Below are positions 1-9,315 of a DNA stretch of 64,000 nt, piece after piece. Numbering within the stretch: the stretch's first letter is position 1; each line of letters opens with the position of its first letter. The stretch is taken from the NCBI GenBank assembly GCA_947504705.1, contig CANNIA010000005.1:88525-152524 (forward strand). Reading direction: 5' to 3'. This DNA is from Paracoccaceae bacterium. GTDB taxonomy: Bacteria > Pseudomonadota > Alphaproteobacteria > Rhodobacterales > Rhodobacteraceae. The position numbers and the translations under genes are program-made. The notes beneath the pieces are model-generated. The model searched no databases, was not told the DNA's origin, and saw nothing but the letters and a program-made list of their open reading frames with translations.

Positions 1-869
1 ATCTGGAGGCGCAGGCCAAGGCCACCGGGGCAAAGGTGCTGCTGCTGTCGCACATGCGCGGTCATGTCTGCGACATGGAGGCTTTGGTCAGCTTGTGCGA
101 CCGGCTGGGGCTGAAGGTCATCGAGGATTGCGCCCATACGATGGGGGCTGCGTGGAAGGGCGTGGCTTCGGGGCGGCACGGGGCGGTGGGGTGTTATTCG
201 ACGCAGACCTACAAGCACATGAACTCGGGCGAAGGCGGATTGCTGGTCACCGATGATGAGGAGCTGGCGGCGCGGGCGGTGCTGTTGTCGGGGTCCTACA
301 TGCTGTTCGCGCGGCATCGGGCGGCGCCGGGGGCGGAGGTGTTCGAGCGGTTGAAGCTGGATATCCCCAATGTCTCCAGCCGGATGGACAATCTGCGCGC
401 AGCGATCCTGCGGCCGCAGATCGGCATGCTGGAGGATCGGCGCGCACGCTGGCGGGTGCTTTATCAGGGGATGGAGGCGGGGCTGGCCGGGGTTGCGGGG
501 GTGCAGCTGATCGCGCGGCCTCAGGCCGAGGATTATGTGGGCTCGTCGTTCCAGTTCCTGCTGCCGGGCTGGGAGGCGGCGCGGGTGGTGCGGTTTCTGG
601 CGGGGGCTGCGGCGCGGGGGGTGGAACTGAAGTGGTTCGGGGCGGCGGATCCGCAGGGGTTCACCAGCCGCTATTCCCATTGGCGCTATGCCGCACCCGA
701 AGTGTTGCCGCAGACGGACCGGGTGTTGGCGGGGCTGATCGACATGCGGCTGCCGCTGACGTTTGCGCCCGGCGATGTGGCACAGATTGCCCGGATCATC
801 GGCGAGGAGGTCGCCGTGGCGGCTGCGGCGCGAGAGCTTTCGCCGGTCGCGGCTCCGACGGCGGACTGA
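1..869 (+). CDS. DegT/DnrJ/EryC1/StrS-family PLP aminotransferase (5' truncated)
   Basis: The frame is open from the first bases of the window, so the N-terminus lies outside it; the visible part is about 288 residues. It resembles sugar or amino-sugar aminotransferases of the DegT family: SHMRGHVCDME, then EDCAHTMGA (the usual cofactor-binding Asp/His region), then TYKHMNSGEGG, whose lysine is the expected PLP Schiff-base residue. Family members transaminate keto-sugars for surface polysaccharides or antibiotics. Substrate and upstream context are unseen. The stop at 867-869 is followed within a few bases by the next gene, so the two are probably co-transcribed. The family is a confident call, the substrate unknown. 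Confidence 0.85.
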   Translation, partial: LEAQAKATGAKVLLLSHMRGHVCDMEALVSLCDRLGLKVIEDCAHTMGAAWKGVASGRHGAVGCYSTQTYKHMNSGEGGLLVTDDEELAARAVLLSGSYMLFARHRAAPGAEVFERLKLDIPNVSSRMDNLRAAILRPQIGMLEDRRARWRVLYQGMEAGLAGVAGVQLIARPQAEDYVGSSFQFLLPGWEAARVVRFLAGAAARGVELKWFGAADPQGFTSRYSHWRYAAPEVLPQTDRVLAGLIDMRLPLTFAPGDVAQIARIIGEEVAVAAAARELSPVAAPTAD

Positions 870-872
870 GCG

Positions 873-1388
873 GTGGTGCTGTTTGGCCCGGCACGCGGCC
901 CCGGCTTTGTGGTCCGGCTTTTGCAGCGGCTGGTCAGTCTGCGGTTTTGGCTGAGGACCGCGCTGGGGCTGGCGATGCTGGGGCTTGTGATCGTGCCGGC
1001 GCTGGCCGATCTGGTGAACGCGGTGACGAAAACGGCGCAAAGTGACGAGGGGAGTTGCCGGATCCTGAACGTGATCGACGGCGACACGATCACGCTGATG
1101 TGCGGCGAAAGCGGGATCGGGCGGGCGCAGATCCAGGGCTATGACACCCCGCAGACCTATGCGCCGCATTGCGTTGGCGAGTTTCTGGCGGCGGAGCAGG
1201 CGGCGTGGGACCTGCGGACGCTGATCCAGAAGGCAGACCGGATCGAGATTGTGCATCAGGGGATGAACCAGGATGGCCCGGCTTTGGTAAGCATTACGCT
1301 GGACGGAATTGATCTGTCGCGGCTGATGGTCCGAACCGGGCATGCTCGGGCCTATGGCGGCGGTCCGCGCGCGGTGTGGTGTTTGTGA
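873..1388 (+). CDS. Membrane-anchored thermonuclease-fold (SNase-like) protein, probably inactive
   Basis: A 171-aa protein with a GTG start 3 nt after the aminotransferase stop. Residues about 20-46 form a hydrophobic signal or anchor segment. An SNase-like core follows: VIDGDT at 67-72 and GYDTP at 89-93 match the nuclease signature. By eye three catalytic positions of staphylococcal nuclease are not kept: the residue after DTP is Gln94 where the general base Glu is expected, the position of Arg35 is Gln, and NQDGP puts Pro136 where Arg87 should be. The Ca-binding Asp residues remain. I infer an exported, nuclease-fold protein that is probably not a nuclease. The start is uncertain. Confidence 0.7.
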   Translation: MVLFGPARGPGFVVRLLQRLVSLRFWLRTALGLAMLGLVIVPALADLVNAVTKTAQSDEGSCRILNVIDGDTITLMCGESGIGRAQIQGYDTPQTYAPHCVGEFLAAEQAAWDLRTLIQKADRIEIVHQGMNQDGPALVSITLDGIDLSRLMVRTGHARAYGGGPRAVWCL

Positions 1389-2194
1389 GGGTGGTGCGGC
1401 AGGGCAGGCTCTTCTGCAAGGTGGCATTGGGGGCGGTGTCCGTCGTGATGCTGTCGGATGGTGAGACGGTGATGCCGCTCGACTGCCTGCGCGGACCGGA
1501 GGGCGCGTCGCTGGGGGAGGCGGGTCTGGCGGGGGCGGACATGAGGGAGGACAAGTTGCACCTGCCGGTGCGGGCCTTTCTGGTGCGGGGGCCGGAGGGG
1601 AGCCTGCTGGTCGACACGGGTGCGGGGCAGGCGTGGCACAAGGGGCTGGGCCAGCTTGGCGCGGCACTGGCCGAGGCGGGGACCGGGGCGCAGGAGGTGT
1701 CGGCGATTGCCTTGACCCATACCCATGTCGATCATGTCTCGGGTCTGGTCGGCGCGGATGGCGGGCTGGCCTTTCCGAATGCGCAGCAGGTCCTGGTTGC
1801 GACCGAGGAAATCACGGCCTTCGGCGACAATCCCCGGCTCAACCCGGCAAAGGTGCGGCTGATGCCCTTGGAGCAGGGTGACGGGCCGAGTTTCGGGGTG
1901 ACGTCAATCAACGCGCCGGGTCATTCGCCGGGGCATATGGCGTTTCTGGTCGAGGGGCGGATGCTGATCTGGGGCGATCTGGTGCACAACGTCTTGCAAT
2001 TCGCCCGGCCCGAAATCGGCTGGAAGTATGACGACGATCTGGCGCTGGCCCGTGCTTCGCGGCTGGCCTTAATGGAGCAGGCGGTCGAGGCAGGCTGGCT
2101 GGTCGCGGGTGCACATCTGCCGGGGCCGGGGATCGGCCGAATCGAACGGGCGGGCGATGCCTACGCGTTCCATCCGGTGACACGCGGCTATTGA
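1376..2194 (+). CDS. Metallo-beta-lactamase-fold hydrolase
   Basis: A 272-aa frame beginning at a GTG that overlaps the previous gene by 13 nt; an ATG at 1448 (residue 25) is a plausible alternative start, and the conserved part begins about there. The zinc-binding signature THTHVDH (HxHxDH) is near residue 120 and further ligands follow in NAPGHSPGHM (about 180-190) and the C-terminal AGAHLPGPG. This layout fits the MBL-fold hydrolases related to lactonases and glyoxalase II. No substrate can be assigned. It is the last gene before the nuo operon; a small GCGGC/GCCGC hairpin follows the stop at about 2200-2212. Confidence 0.82.
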   Translation: MVFVRVVRQGRLFCKVALGAVSVVMLSDGETVMPLDCLRGPEGASLGEAGLAGADMREDKLHLPVRAFLVRGPEGSLLVDTGAGQAWHKGLGQLGAALAEAGTGAQEVSAIALTHTHVDHVSGLVGADGGLAFPNAQQVLVATEEITAFGDNPRLNPAKVRLMPLEQGDGPSFGVTSINAPGHSPGHMAFLVEGRMLIWGDLVHNVLQFARPEIGWKYDDDLALARASRLALMEQAVEAGWLVAGAHLPGPGIGRIERAGDAYAFHPVTRGY

Positions 2195-2433
2195 CCGCAG
2201 CGGCCTTGCCGCAAGGGCGCTCAATGGTATTCGCACCCGTGCGCAGAGGTCTTTGCTGGGGTGGTAATTTCCTGACCGAAACGCTAAATTTCCGTAGGCT
2301 TTCTTGGCGCCAAAGACCGGTTTTTCCGCCGGCCTTTGGTTGACCCCGCCAAGGGCGCAGAGTAAACGGGCGGGTGACAGGGCAGGCAGTTCATCTGCCC
2401 GCTGCTCGTTGCCAGTTATCCAAGGAGCCCCGC
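2195..2433 (+). promoter_or_regulatory. nuo operon leader region with a strong hairpin
   Basis: This 239-nt non-coding stretch must hold the promoter of the complex I operon. At 2310-2339 lies an 11-bp stem with one mismatch (CCAAAGACCGG, an 8-nt T-rich loop, then CCGGCCTTTGG). A smaller hairpin (GGCAG, TTCAT, CTGCC) sits at 2385-2399, and the nuoA ribosome-binding site AAGGAG is at 2422-2427. The large hairpin has no T-run, so it is not an obvious terminator. It could end transcription from the MBL gene or act in the 5' untranslated region of nuoA. No convincing -35/-10 pair was identified. Confidence 0.5.
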
Positions 2434-3323
<890 letters not shown>

Positions 3324-3327
3324 ACCC

Positions 3328-3927
3328 ATGTCCGAAGCCTTGCAGGAACTGGCCGGACTTATCGCGCTGAAGCAGCCCGATGCGGTGGTGTCCTCCTCCA
3401 TCGCGTTTGGCGAGCTGACGCTGGTGGCAAAGCTTGCCCATCTGGAAGCGCTGGTCGAGACCTTGCGCGATGATCCGGCATGCCGGTTCTCGTCTTTGGT
3501 CGACATCACCGCGGTGGACCACCCCGAACGCGCCGAGCGGTTCGACATGGTCTATCACTTCCTGTCGATGTACCAAAACCACCGCATCCGGGTGAAGGTT
3601 GCGGTGCGGGAAGACGAGATGGTACCCTCGATCCATGTGCTGCATCCCAGTGCGAACTGGTTCGAGCGCGAAGTGTTCGACATGTTCGGGATCCTGTTCA
3701 GCGGGCACCCGGACCTGCGGCGGATTCTTACGGATTACGGCTTCCGGGGGTACCCCCTGCGCAAGGACTTTCCGACCACGGGTTACACCGAGGTCCGCTA
3801 TGACGAGGCGTTGAAGCGCGTGGTCTATGAGCCGGTGAACCTGGTGCAGGAGTACCGGCAGTTCGATTTCATGAGCCCGTGGGAGGGTGCGCAGTACATC
3901 CTTCCGGGTGATGAGAAGAAGGTGTGA
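3328..3927 (+). CDS. nuoC: NADH-quinone oxidoreductase subunit C
   Basis: The 199-aa NuoC is the 30-kDa peripheral-arm subunit that packs against NuoD and NuoB. Signature stretches include [29 protein letters not shown] and the family motif [14 protein letters not shown] followed by [14 protein letters not shown] and GYPLRKDFP. The length is normal for a separate (non-fused) NuoC. Unusually, it is followed after 4 nt not by nuoD but by a sulfotransferase-like gene. Confidence 0.97.
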   Translation: MSEALQELAGLIALKQPDAVVSSSIAFGELTLVAKLAHLEALVETLRDDPACRFSSLVDITAVDHPERAERFDMVYHFLSMYQNHRIRVKVAVREDEMVPSIHVLHPSANWFEREVFDMFGILFSGHPDLRRILTDYGFRGYPLRKDFPTTGYTEVRYDEALKRVVYEPVNLVQEYRQFDFMSPWEGAQYILPGDEKKV

Positions 3928-3931
3928 CCGG

Positions 3932-4873
3932 ATGAAGCTGGGTCTGCGCCCGCAACCTTTGCGCCAGACGACCGCGCCGGTCCGCAGAAGCGGGCCACCG
4001 ATGTTCGTTTTCGGCATTGGTGCGGGTAAGGCCGGTACGACTTGGCTTTACCGCTATCTTAGAGCGCACCGCGAGTGCCACCTGCGCGGGCATAAAGAGC
4101 TTAACTATTTCGACGCCATCGACAAATCGGAAGTACGGCTCCAGGTTGAGCTTCTGGCAGCAGAAATCCGGGAGCTTGAGGCGAGACTGCCCGGGATGGT
4201 TCCGGAAAAGCGGAAGCAGCGGTTTTCCGACATGCTTGACATGCGGGATTTCCATCGGGTCCTGCTTACTTGCCATGCTGACAGGAACGCCTACTTTCGC
4301 TACATGATGGGCGGGCTGGGCCAGCAGCGGCTGGTTGCGGACATTACTCCGAATTATGCCTCTCTCTCTGCTGAAATGCTGGCCAAGATGGTCGGAGTGG
4401 CACAGGAAACACGCTTTATCTATCTCATGCGCGATCCCGTGGCCCGGTTCTGGAGCAACGTGCGCATGGTGGCTTCCATGAAAGCACCGGCTGGGTCAGA
4501 CTTGGAAGCCGTTGCGAAAGCTGAACTGGCGCGGGCTCTCTCTGATCAAACGAGCCCGATTGTAGCGCACTCCGGCTATGCACAGGTGCTGCAGAAAATG
4601 GAGATGGCGATCCCTGAGGATCGGCGGTTGGTATTGTTCTACGAAGATCTGCTGACGTCGGACGGTGTCCAGAGACTGTGCAAGTTTCTGGGGATCAAAT
4701 CCATGAAAGTTGACTTCGATCTGCGGGCCAACGAAGGGTTCTCGGCGGAAATGACCGAAGACGAGCGCGCTGCGGTGCGTCGCCTTTTACAGCCGCAGTA
4801 TGAGGCGATGGCCAGCCGGTTCCCGGTCTTGCCCACGGCCTGGCAAAAGACCATGGCTGAGGGTTTCGCATGA
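3932..4873 (+). CDS. Sulfotransferase-family protein, copy 1 (inside nuo operon)
   Basis: A 313-aa protein starting at ATG 3932, 4 nt after nuoC, with an AGAAGAAGG site in the end of nuoC. It has the two PAPS-binding signatures of cytosolic and Golgi-type sulfotransferases: the 5'-phosphosulfate loop FGIGAGKAGTTWLYRYL (about 28-44) and the 3'-phosphate motif RDPVARFWSNVRM (about 166-178). HKELNYFD follows the first loop, a usual place for a catalytic His. Such enzymes transfer sulfate from PAPS to carbohydrate, protein or small-molecule hydroxyls. It has no signal peptide or membrane segment. It ends with an ATGA overlap with a clearly related second copy. No link to complex I is known to me. 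Confidence 0.87.
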   Translation: MKLGLRPQPLRQTTAPVRRSGPPMFVFGIGAGKAGTTWLYRYLRAHRECHLRGHKELNYFDAIDKSEVRLQVELLAAEIRELEARLPGMVPEKRKQRFSDMLDMRDFHRVLLTCHADRNAYFRYMMGGLGQQRLVADITPNYASLSAEMLAKMVGVAQETRFIYLMRDPVARFWSNVRMVASMKAPAGSDLEAVAKAELARALSDQTSPIVAHSGYAQVLQKMEMAIPEDRRLVLFYEDLLTSDGVQRLCKFLGIKSMKVDFDLRANEGFSAEMTEDERAAVRRLLQPQYEAMASRFPVLPTAWQKTMAEGFA

Positions 4874-5814
4874 CGGGCGCGAGATTCATGCTTCAGCGCC
4901 CGCAATCTTCGCGTCCGGTTGCAGCGCCGGTGCCCCGGCGGGCGCCGCCCACGTTCCTTTTCGGGATTGGTTCGGCGAAATCGGGGACCAGTTGGCTGTA
5001 CGAATATTTGCGTTCGCACCCCGACTGCTACCTGCGAGGGCACAAGGAACTGCACTATTTCGACTCGCTTGAACACGGGCGAGTTCTGGCCGAGCAGGAA
5101 ATGCTGGCCTCTCAGATTGCTTCGGGGGAGGAAAAGCTGGCCAAAATGCGCGGCCCTGAACGGGCTAATGCGATGGCCAGCCTGTTGGACAAGCGTGATT
5201 TCTTGCGCGTGCTGCAGGTTTGCGGGCGGGACAGGAACGCCTACTATCGCTATATGATGGACGGCATTAACAAGCAGAAGCTCGTTGCGGACATCACGCC
5301 CGACTACGTCAATTTGTCTGCCCCCATGTTGACGAAGCTGGTCGGTGTAGCGAATGAAACTCGGTTCCTGTTCATCATGCGGGATCCGGTGGAGCGGTTG
5401 TGGAGCCATATCCGGATGAATGCGCGCTTTGAGGAAAGCGATTTCGTGGGCGCTTCGCGTGCTCTGTTGGCAAAGGCCCTGTCGGGTGAAGACGTCGCGC
5501 TGGCGGTGCATTCTGATTACGCCATGACTCTGACCAAGATGGAAAAGGCAATACCAGCGGAACGGCGCATGGCCATGTTTTACGAAGACTTGATGACGCA
5601 GGAAGGGCTGCGCAAGCTTTGTGCGTTTCTTGGGATCAAGCCGACTAAGGCGTATTTTGAGCGTAAGGTCCTGCCCGGGCGAGAAGCTGAAATGACAACC
5701 GAGGATCGCGCGGCTGCGCGGCGGTTCTTGCGACCCCAATACGAGGCGGTGGCGAGCAGGTTCCCGGTGTTGCCGAAAGCGTGGCAGAATTCGATGGCAG
5801 AGGGTTTCGCATGA
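4870..5814 (+). CDS. Sulfotransferase-family protein, copy 2 (inside nuo operon)
   Basis: A 314-aa paralogue of the preceding gene, coupled to it by ATGA. It keeps the PAPS motifs FGIGSAKSGTSWLYEYL (about 34-50) and RDPVERLWSHIRM, plus HKELHYFD. The two copies align over their full length and share blocks such as DRNAY-RYMM, LVADITP-Y and the C-terminal SRFPVLP-AW-MAEGFA, so this is a tandem duplication that has since diverged. Most scattered replacements are conservative, which argues that both copies are maintained. It is followed by a 21-codon frame and then nuoD. The acceptor substrate is unknown. Confidence 0.87.
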   Translation: MTGARFMLQRPQSSRPVAAPVPRRAPPTFLFGIGSAKSGTSWLYEYLRSHPDCYLRGHKELHYFDSLEHGRVLAEQEMLASQIASGEEKLAKMRGPERANAMASLLDKRDFLRVLQVCGRDRNAYYRYMMDGINKQKLVADITPDYVNLSAPMLTKLVGVANETRFLFIMRDPVERLWSHIRMNARFEESDFVGASRALLAKALSGEDVALAVHSDYAMTLTKMEKAIPAERRMAMFYEDLMTQEGLRKLCAFLGIKPTKAYFERKVLPGREAEMTTEDRAAARRFLRPQYEAVASRFPVLPKAWQNSMAEGFA

Positions 5815-5876
5815 CTGATATGGCCAGGGCGGAACGACGCGGCCAAGGCTGCGGAATGGGCGGAAAGGTGGCATGA
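5811..5876 (+). CDS. Possible 21-codon coupling peptide before nuoD
   Basis: This tiny frame begins at an ATG overlapping the sulfotransferase 2 stop (ATGA at 5811-5814) and ends in a TGA at 5874-5876 that overlaps the nuoD start. It encodes 21 residues, Arg- and Gly-rich, starting [10 protein letters not shown]. It fills the whole gap, so ribosomes could pass from the sulfotransferase to nuoD without release. It may be a remnant of the original nuoD leader or of another sulfotransferase start. The existence of a stable product is doubtful. Confidence 0.3.
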   Translation: MTDMARAERRGQGCGMGGKVA

Positions 5877-7111
5877 TGGACGGCGATATCCGCGTGAACA
5901 GCTATGACGACGGCTCGAGTGATTTCGAGACCGGCGAGCAGCGCATCCGCAATTTCAACATCAACTTCGGCCCGCAACATCCGGCGGCGCATGGGGTGTT
6001 GCGCTTGGTACTGGAGCTGGACGGCGAGATCGTGGAGCGGTGTGACCCGCATATCGGTTTGCTGCATCGCGGCACCGAAAAGCTGATGGAAAGCCGGACC
6101 TATCTGCAGAACCTGCCCTATTTCGACCGGCTGGATTATGTGGCGCCGATGAACCAGGAGCATGCCTGGTGTCTGGCGATTGAGCGGCTGACCAACACGC
6201 CGGTGCCACGTCGCGCCAGTCTGATCCGCGTGCTGTACTGCGAGATCGGGCGAGTGCTGAACCACCTGCTGAACGTGACCACTCAGGCCATGGACGTGGG
6301 TGCCTTGACGCCTCCACTCTGGGGCTTTGAGGAACGCGAAAAGCTGATGGTGTTTTATGAGCGGGCCTCGGGTGCGCGGCTGCATTCGGCCTATTTCCGG
6401 CCGGGTGGCGTGCATGTCGATCTGCCGGACCGGCTGGTCGAGGATATCGACCAATGGGCGGTCGAATTCCCGCGCGTGCTGGACGATATCGACGGGCTTT
6501 TGACCGAAAACCGCATCTTCAAGCAGCGCAATGCCGATATCGGCGTGGTGACGGAAGCCGACATTCTGAAATGGGGCTATTCGGGCGTGATGGTGCGGGG
6601 GTCGGGTCTGGCCTGGGACCTGCGCCGCGCGCAGCCCTATGAGTGCTATGACGAGTTCGAGTTCCAGATCCCCGTCGGCAAGAATGGCGACTGCTATGAC
6701 CGTTATCTGTGCCGGATGGAGGAGATGCGGCAATCGACCAGCATCATCCGTCAGGCTTGCGCCAAGCTGCGGGTGGAAAAGGGCGACGTGCTGGCGCGCG
6801 GCAAGATCACGCCGCCGAAACGGGGCGAGATGAAGACCTCGATGGAGGCCTTGATCCACCACTTCAAACTGTACACCGAGGGCTTTCACGTGCCCGCAGG
6901 TGAGGTTTATGCGGCGGTGGAGGCCCCCAAAGGCGAGTTCGGCGTCTATCTGGTGGCGGACGGGTCGAACAAACCCTACCGCGCCAAGATCCGGGCGCCG
7001 GGGTTCCTGCATCTGCAGTCGATGGACTACATCTGCAAGGGGCATCAGCTGGCCGACGTTGCGGCGATTATTGGGACGATGGACGTGGTGTTCGGGGAGA
7101 TTGACCGCTGA
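5873..7111 (+). CDS. nuoD: NADH-quinone oxidoreductase subunit D
   Basis: The 412-aa NuoD is the 49-kDa peripheral-arm subunit that forms the quinone pocket with NuoB. Recognisable family blocks are [18 protein letters not shown] near the N-terminus, [42 protein letters not shown] and the C-terminal [18 protein letters not shown]. The last residues VVFGEIDR are the usual NuoD end. Two ATG codons (5873, 5876) are possible starts. The stop overlaps the next small gene by 1 nt (TGATG). Confidence 0.97.
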   Translation: MMDGDIRVNSYDDGSSDFETGEQRIRNFNINFGPQHPAAHGVLRLVLELDGEIVERCDPHIGLLHRGTEKLMESRTYLQNLPYFDRLDYVAPMNQEHAWCLAIERLTNTPVPRRASLIRVLYCEIGRVLNHLLNVTTQAMDVGALTPPLWGFEEREKLMVFYERASGARLHSAYFRPGGVHVDLPDRLVEDIDQWAVEFPRVLDDIDGLLTENRIFKQRNADIGVVTEADILKWGYSGVMVRGSGLAWDLRRAQPYECYDEFEFQIPVGKNGDCYDRYLCRMEEMRQSTSIIRQACAKLRVEKGDVLARGKITPPKRGEMKTSMEALIHHFKLYTEGFHVPAGEVYAAVEAPKGEFGVYLVADGSNKPYRAKIRAPGFLHLQSMDYICKGHQLADVAAIIGTMDVVFGEIDR

Positions 7112-7269
7112 TGCCGGACCTGACGATCAATCTCTGGACCCTGATCCTTGGCGCCGTCTGCGGCGCTGCTGCTGTCTTTGGCGCGCGCCGGGGCAATCGT
7201 CTTCTTATGGGGGCCGTGATCGGTGCCGCAACTGCTGTAATCCTGACCATCGCCAGGGGATATTTCTAA
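7111..7269 (+). CDS. 52-aa two-helix membrane microprotein between nuoD and nuoE
   Basis: The ATG overlaps the nuoD stop (TGATG) and the frame closes 3 nt before nuoE, so it fills the gap exactly. The 52-residue product begins [16 protein letters not shown] and has two hydrophobic stretches (about 8-25 and 31-48) separated by a positively charged turn GARRGNR, a hairpin membrane-protein layout with the loop predicted cytoplasmic. No family was recognised. The tight coupling to nuoD and nuoE suggests a complex I accessory or assembly role, which is inference only. Confidence 0.65.
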   Translation: MPDLTINLWTLILGAVCGAAAVFGARRGNRLLMGAVIGAATAVILTIARGYF

Positions 7270-7272
7270 GCC

Positions 7273-8364
7273 ATGCTCCGCCGCCTTCACAAAGACCAGC
7301 CCGCCTCGTTTGCGTTTACCCCGGCGAACCTTGCCTGGGCGCAGGGGCAGATTACCAAGTATCCTGTGGGGCGTCAGGCCAGCGCTATCATCCCGCTTTT
7401 GTGGCGCGCGCAGGAGCAGGAGGGGTGGCTGTCCCGCCCCGCCATCGAGCATGTCGCGGATATGCTGGGCCTCGCCTATATCCGCGCGCTGGAGGTGGCG
7501 ACGTTCTACTTCATGTTCCAGCTGCAACCGGTTGGTTCTGTGGCCCATATCCAGATTTGCGGCACTACGTCCTGCATGATCTGCGGCGCGGAAGATCTTG
7601 TCGCGGTGGCGAAAGAGCTGATCTCAACCACGCCGCACACGCTGTCGGCGGACGGCAAATTTTCCTGGGAAGAGGTCGAATGCCTGGGAGCCTGCGCCAA
7701 TGCGCCGATGGCCCAGATCGGCAAAGATTACTATGAGGACCTGACCGGCGAAAGCTTGCGCGCGTTGATCGGGCGGTTTTCCAAGGGCGAGGTTCCGGTC
7801 CCGGGCTCGCAGATCGGGCGCTATGCGGCGGAACCGGCGGGCGGGTTGACCAGCCTGAAGGACCATGCGGCGGGGCGGCCTGCGCATAACGCCTCGGCGG
7901 CGTTGGCAGTGGGACTAGGCGACACGGTCAAGCGGATTGACGGGACCGAAGTGCCCTTGCTCACGCCGTGGCTGGGCAAGGCTACGAAACCGGCGGCGGC
8001 CCCAGCCAAGGCTGCGGCTAAACCGGCTGCGACGCCGCCGGCGAAGGCTGCCGAAGTGACGCCCGTGGGCACTAAGCCCAAGGCGCTGAAAGCGGCGCGG
8101 GCGGGCAAGGCGGATGACCTGAAGCTGATCCTTGGGATAGGGCCGAAGCTGGAGGAGATGTGCCACAAGCTGGGCTTCTTCCATTTCGACCAGATCGCCG
8201 CGTGGGCCGAAGACGAGATCGCTTGGGTTGATGAGAACCTTGAAGGCTTCAAGGGACGGGTCACCCGCGACAAATGGGTTGTGCAGGCCAAGATTCTGGC
8301 GGCTGGCGGCACTATCGAAGAGGCAGAGCGCGCGGCCAATGACCCAGGTGGAAAGCAGAACTGA
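7273..8364 (+). CDS. nuoE: NADH-quinone oxidoreductase subunit E with long C-terminal extension
   Basis: Residues 1-160 are the 24-kDa NuoE thioredoxin-fold subunit that carries [2Fe-2S] cluster N1a; its ligands are Cys96, Cys101 (CGTTSC), Cys137 and Cys141 (CLGACANAP). At 363 aa it is about twice the usual length. After an Ala/Pro/Lys-rich linker (about 230-275), residues 278-346 form a small domain starting [18 protein letters not shown], a helix-hairpin-helix-like pattern also found in the next gene. Long NuoE proteins with such a tail are characteristic of Rhodobacteraceae. The tail's function is not established. Confidence 0.95.
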   Translation: MLRRLHKDQPASFAFTPANLAWAQGQITKYPVGRQASAIIPLLWRAQEQEGWLSRPAIEHVADMLGLAYIRALEVATFYFMFQLQPVGSVAHIQICGTTSCMICGAEDLVAVAKELISTTPHTLSADGKFSWEEVECLGACANAPMAQIGKDYYEDLTGESLRALIGRFSKGEVPVPGSQIGRYAAEPAGGLTSLKDHAAGRPAHNASAALAVGLGDTVKRIDGTEVPLLTPWLGKATKPAAAPAKAAAKPAATPPAKAAEVTPVGTKPKALKAARAGKADDLKLILGIGPKLEEMCHKLGFFHFDQIAAWAEDEIAWVDENLEGFKGRVTRDKWVVQAKILAAGGTIEEAERAANDPGGKQN

Positions 8365-8405
8365 GACGGGCGTAGCGACGGTCGGAACGCATAGGAAGTG
8401 GCAGG

Positions 8406-9071
8406 ATGAGCAAGTCAGGCACAGGAAATGTACCAACGCTTGGGGGATGGTTTGTCACCGTTCTTCTGGGCGTGGCGGTATTCTACCTTCTGCGCAATTC
8501 TTTCGCCTTCAATGATCTGTCGGCTGCCGCGTTCGGTCTGGCGGCGGCGCTGTTCATGCTGCTTTTGCTGACCGGTCCGGGATCGCCTGAGGAGGAGGAC
8601 GTTCGCCCTGTCCGCAAGATAGTACCGGTGCCGGAATTCCTGCCACCTATCACCGGGCAAACAGTTGCACCGGCTCGGGTCGTGTCTTCGGCGGCACGAG
8701 CTGCGGCGGAAGCGCCCAAGATTGAGGTTCCGCCCGTCGCGGTTGTTGAATCGCCCACGGCAGAGACTGCGCCTGAGGTCACAATGCTGGAAGCCCCGCC
8801 GCGCCTGGGCGCGCCACGGGGTGGCAAGGCCGATGACCTCAAGACGATTGAGGGTGTCGGCCCGGCGCTGGAGAAGCTTTTGAACAGCTTGGGCTTTTAT
8901 CACATCGACCAGATCGCTGGCTGGAGCGAGGCGGATGTCGCGGCGGTCGATGCCGAGATGGCAAAGTTCAAGGGTCGGATCGCCCGTGACCGCTGGGTGG
9001 CGCAGGCTAGGATCATCGTGACCGAAGGGCTTGAGGCGTTCCAGGAACGCGCCAAGACCAACAATTACTGA
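8406..9071 (+). CDS. Membrane-anchored paralogue of the NuoE C-terminal domain
   Basis: A 221-aa protein with two hydrophobic segments near the N-terminus (about 15-33 and 40-58), a Pro/Ala/Val-rich linker, and a C-terminal domain at residues 140-209 that closely copies the NuoE tail: GKADDLKTIEGVGPALEKLL, then GFYHIDQIAGWSE and FKGRIARDRWVAQARII. It therefore looks like a membrane-tethered version of that domain. Inserted between nuoE and the DUF5337-like gene, it probably acts with complex I, perhaps tethering or assembling the peripheral arm. This role is inference. Confidence 0.8.
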   Translation: MSKSGTGNVPTLGGWFVTVLLGVAVFYLLRNSFAFNDLSAAAFGLAAALFMLLLLTGPGSPEEEDVRPVRKIVPVPEFLPPITGQTVAPARVVSSAARAAAEAPKIEVPPVAVVESPTAETAPEVTMLEAPPRLGAPRGGKADDLKTIEGVGPALEKLLNSLGFYHIDQIAGWSEADVAAVDAEMAKFKGRIARDRWVAQARIIVTEGLEAFQERAKTNNY

Positions 9072-9081
9072 GAGGCCAGAC

Positions 9082-9306
9082 GTGCAGGATCGCCCCGACC
9101 AAGCCGAAGCCCGACGCGCCCGTGAGGCGCGGCTTGTGGCACTTGTGCTGGCGGGGACGATGGCGCTGTGGCTGGGCGGGCAATGGCTGGGTGGCAAGTT
9201 GGGTCTGGAGGCGCGCTATGCGTTCCTGTTCGACCTGATGGCGATTGCAGGCTTTGTCTGGGCGCTGGTGGTGACATATCGGATCTGGCGGGGACGCCAG
9301 GGTTAG
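9082..9306 (+). CDS. DUF5337-like small membrane protein
   Basis: A 74-aa protein. I chose the GTG at 9082 because GAGAGG lies about 7 nt upstream and it begins just after the previous stop. A charged N-terminus (QDRPDQAEARRAREARL) is followed by two hydrophobic segments (about 20-36 and 48-64). Short two-helix proteins of this kind, annotated DUF5337, sit in the nuo operons of Rhodobacteraceae; I recognise the pattern from memory, not from a search. nuoF follows after 9 nt. Confidence 0.72.
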   Translation: MQDRPDQAEARRAREARLVALVLAGTMALWLGGQWLGGKLGLEARYAFLFDLMAIAGFVWALVVTYRIWRGRQG

Positions 9307-9315
9307 GAATGCAAG

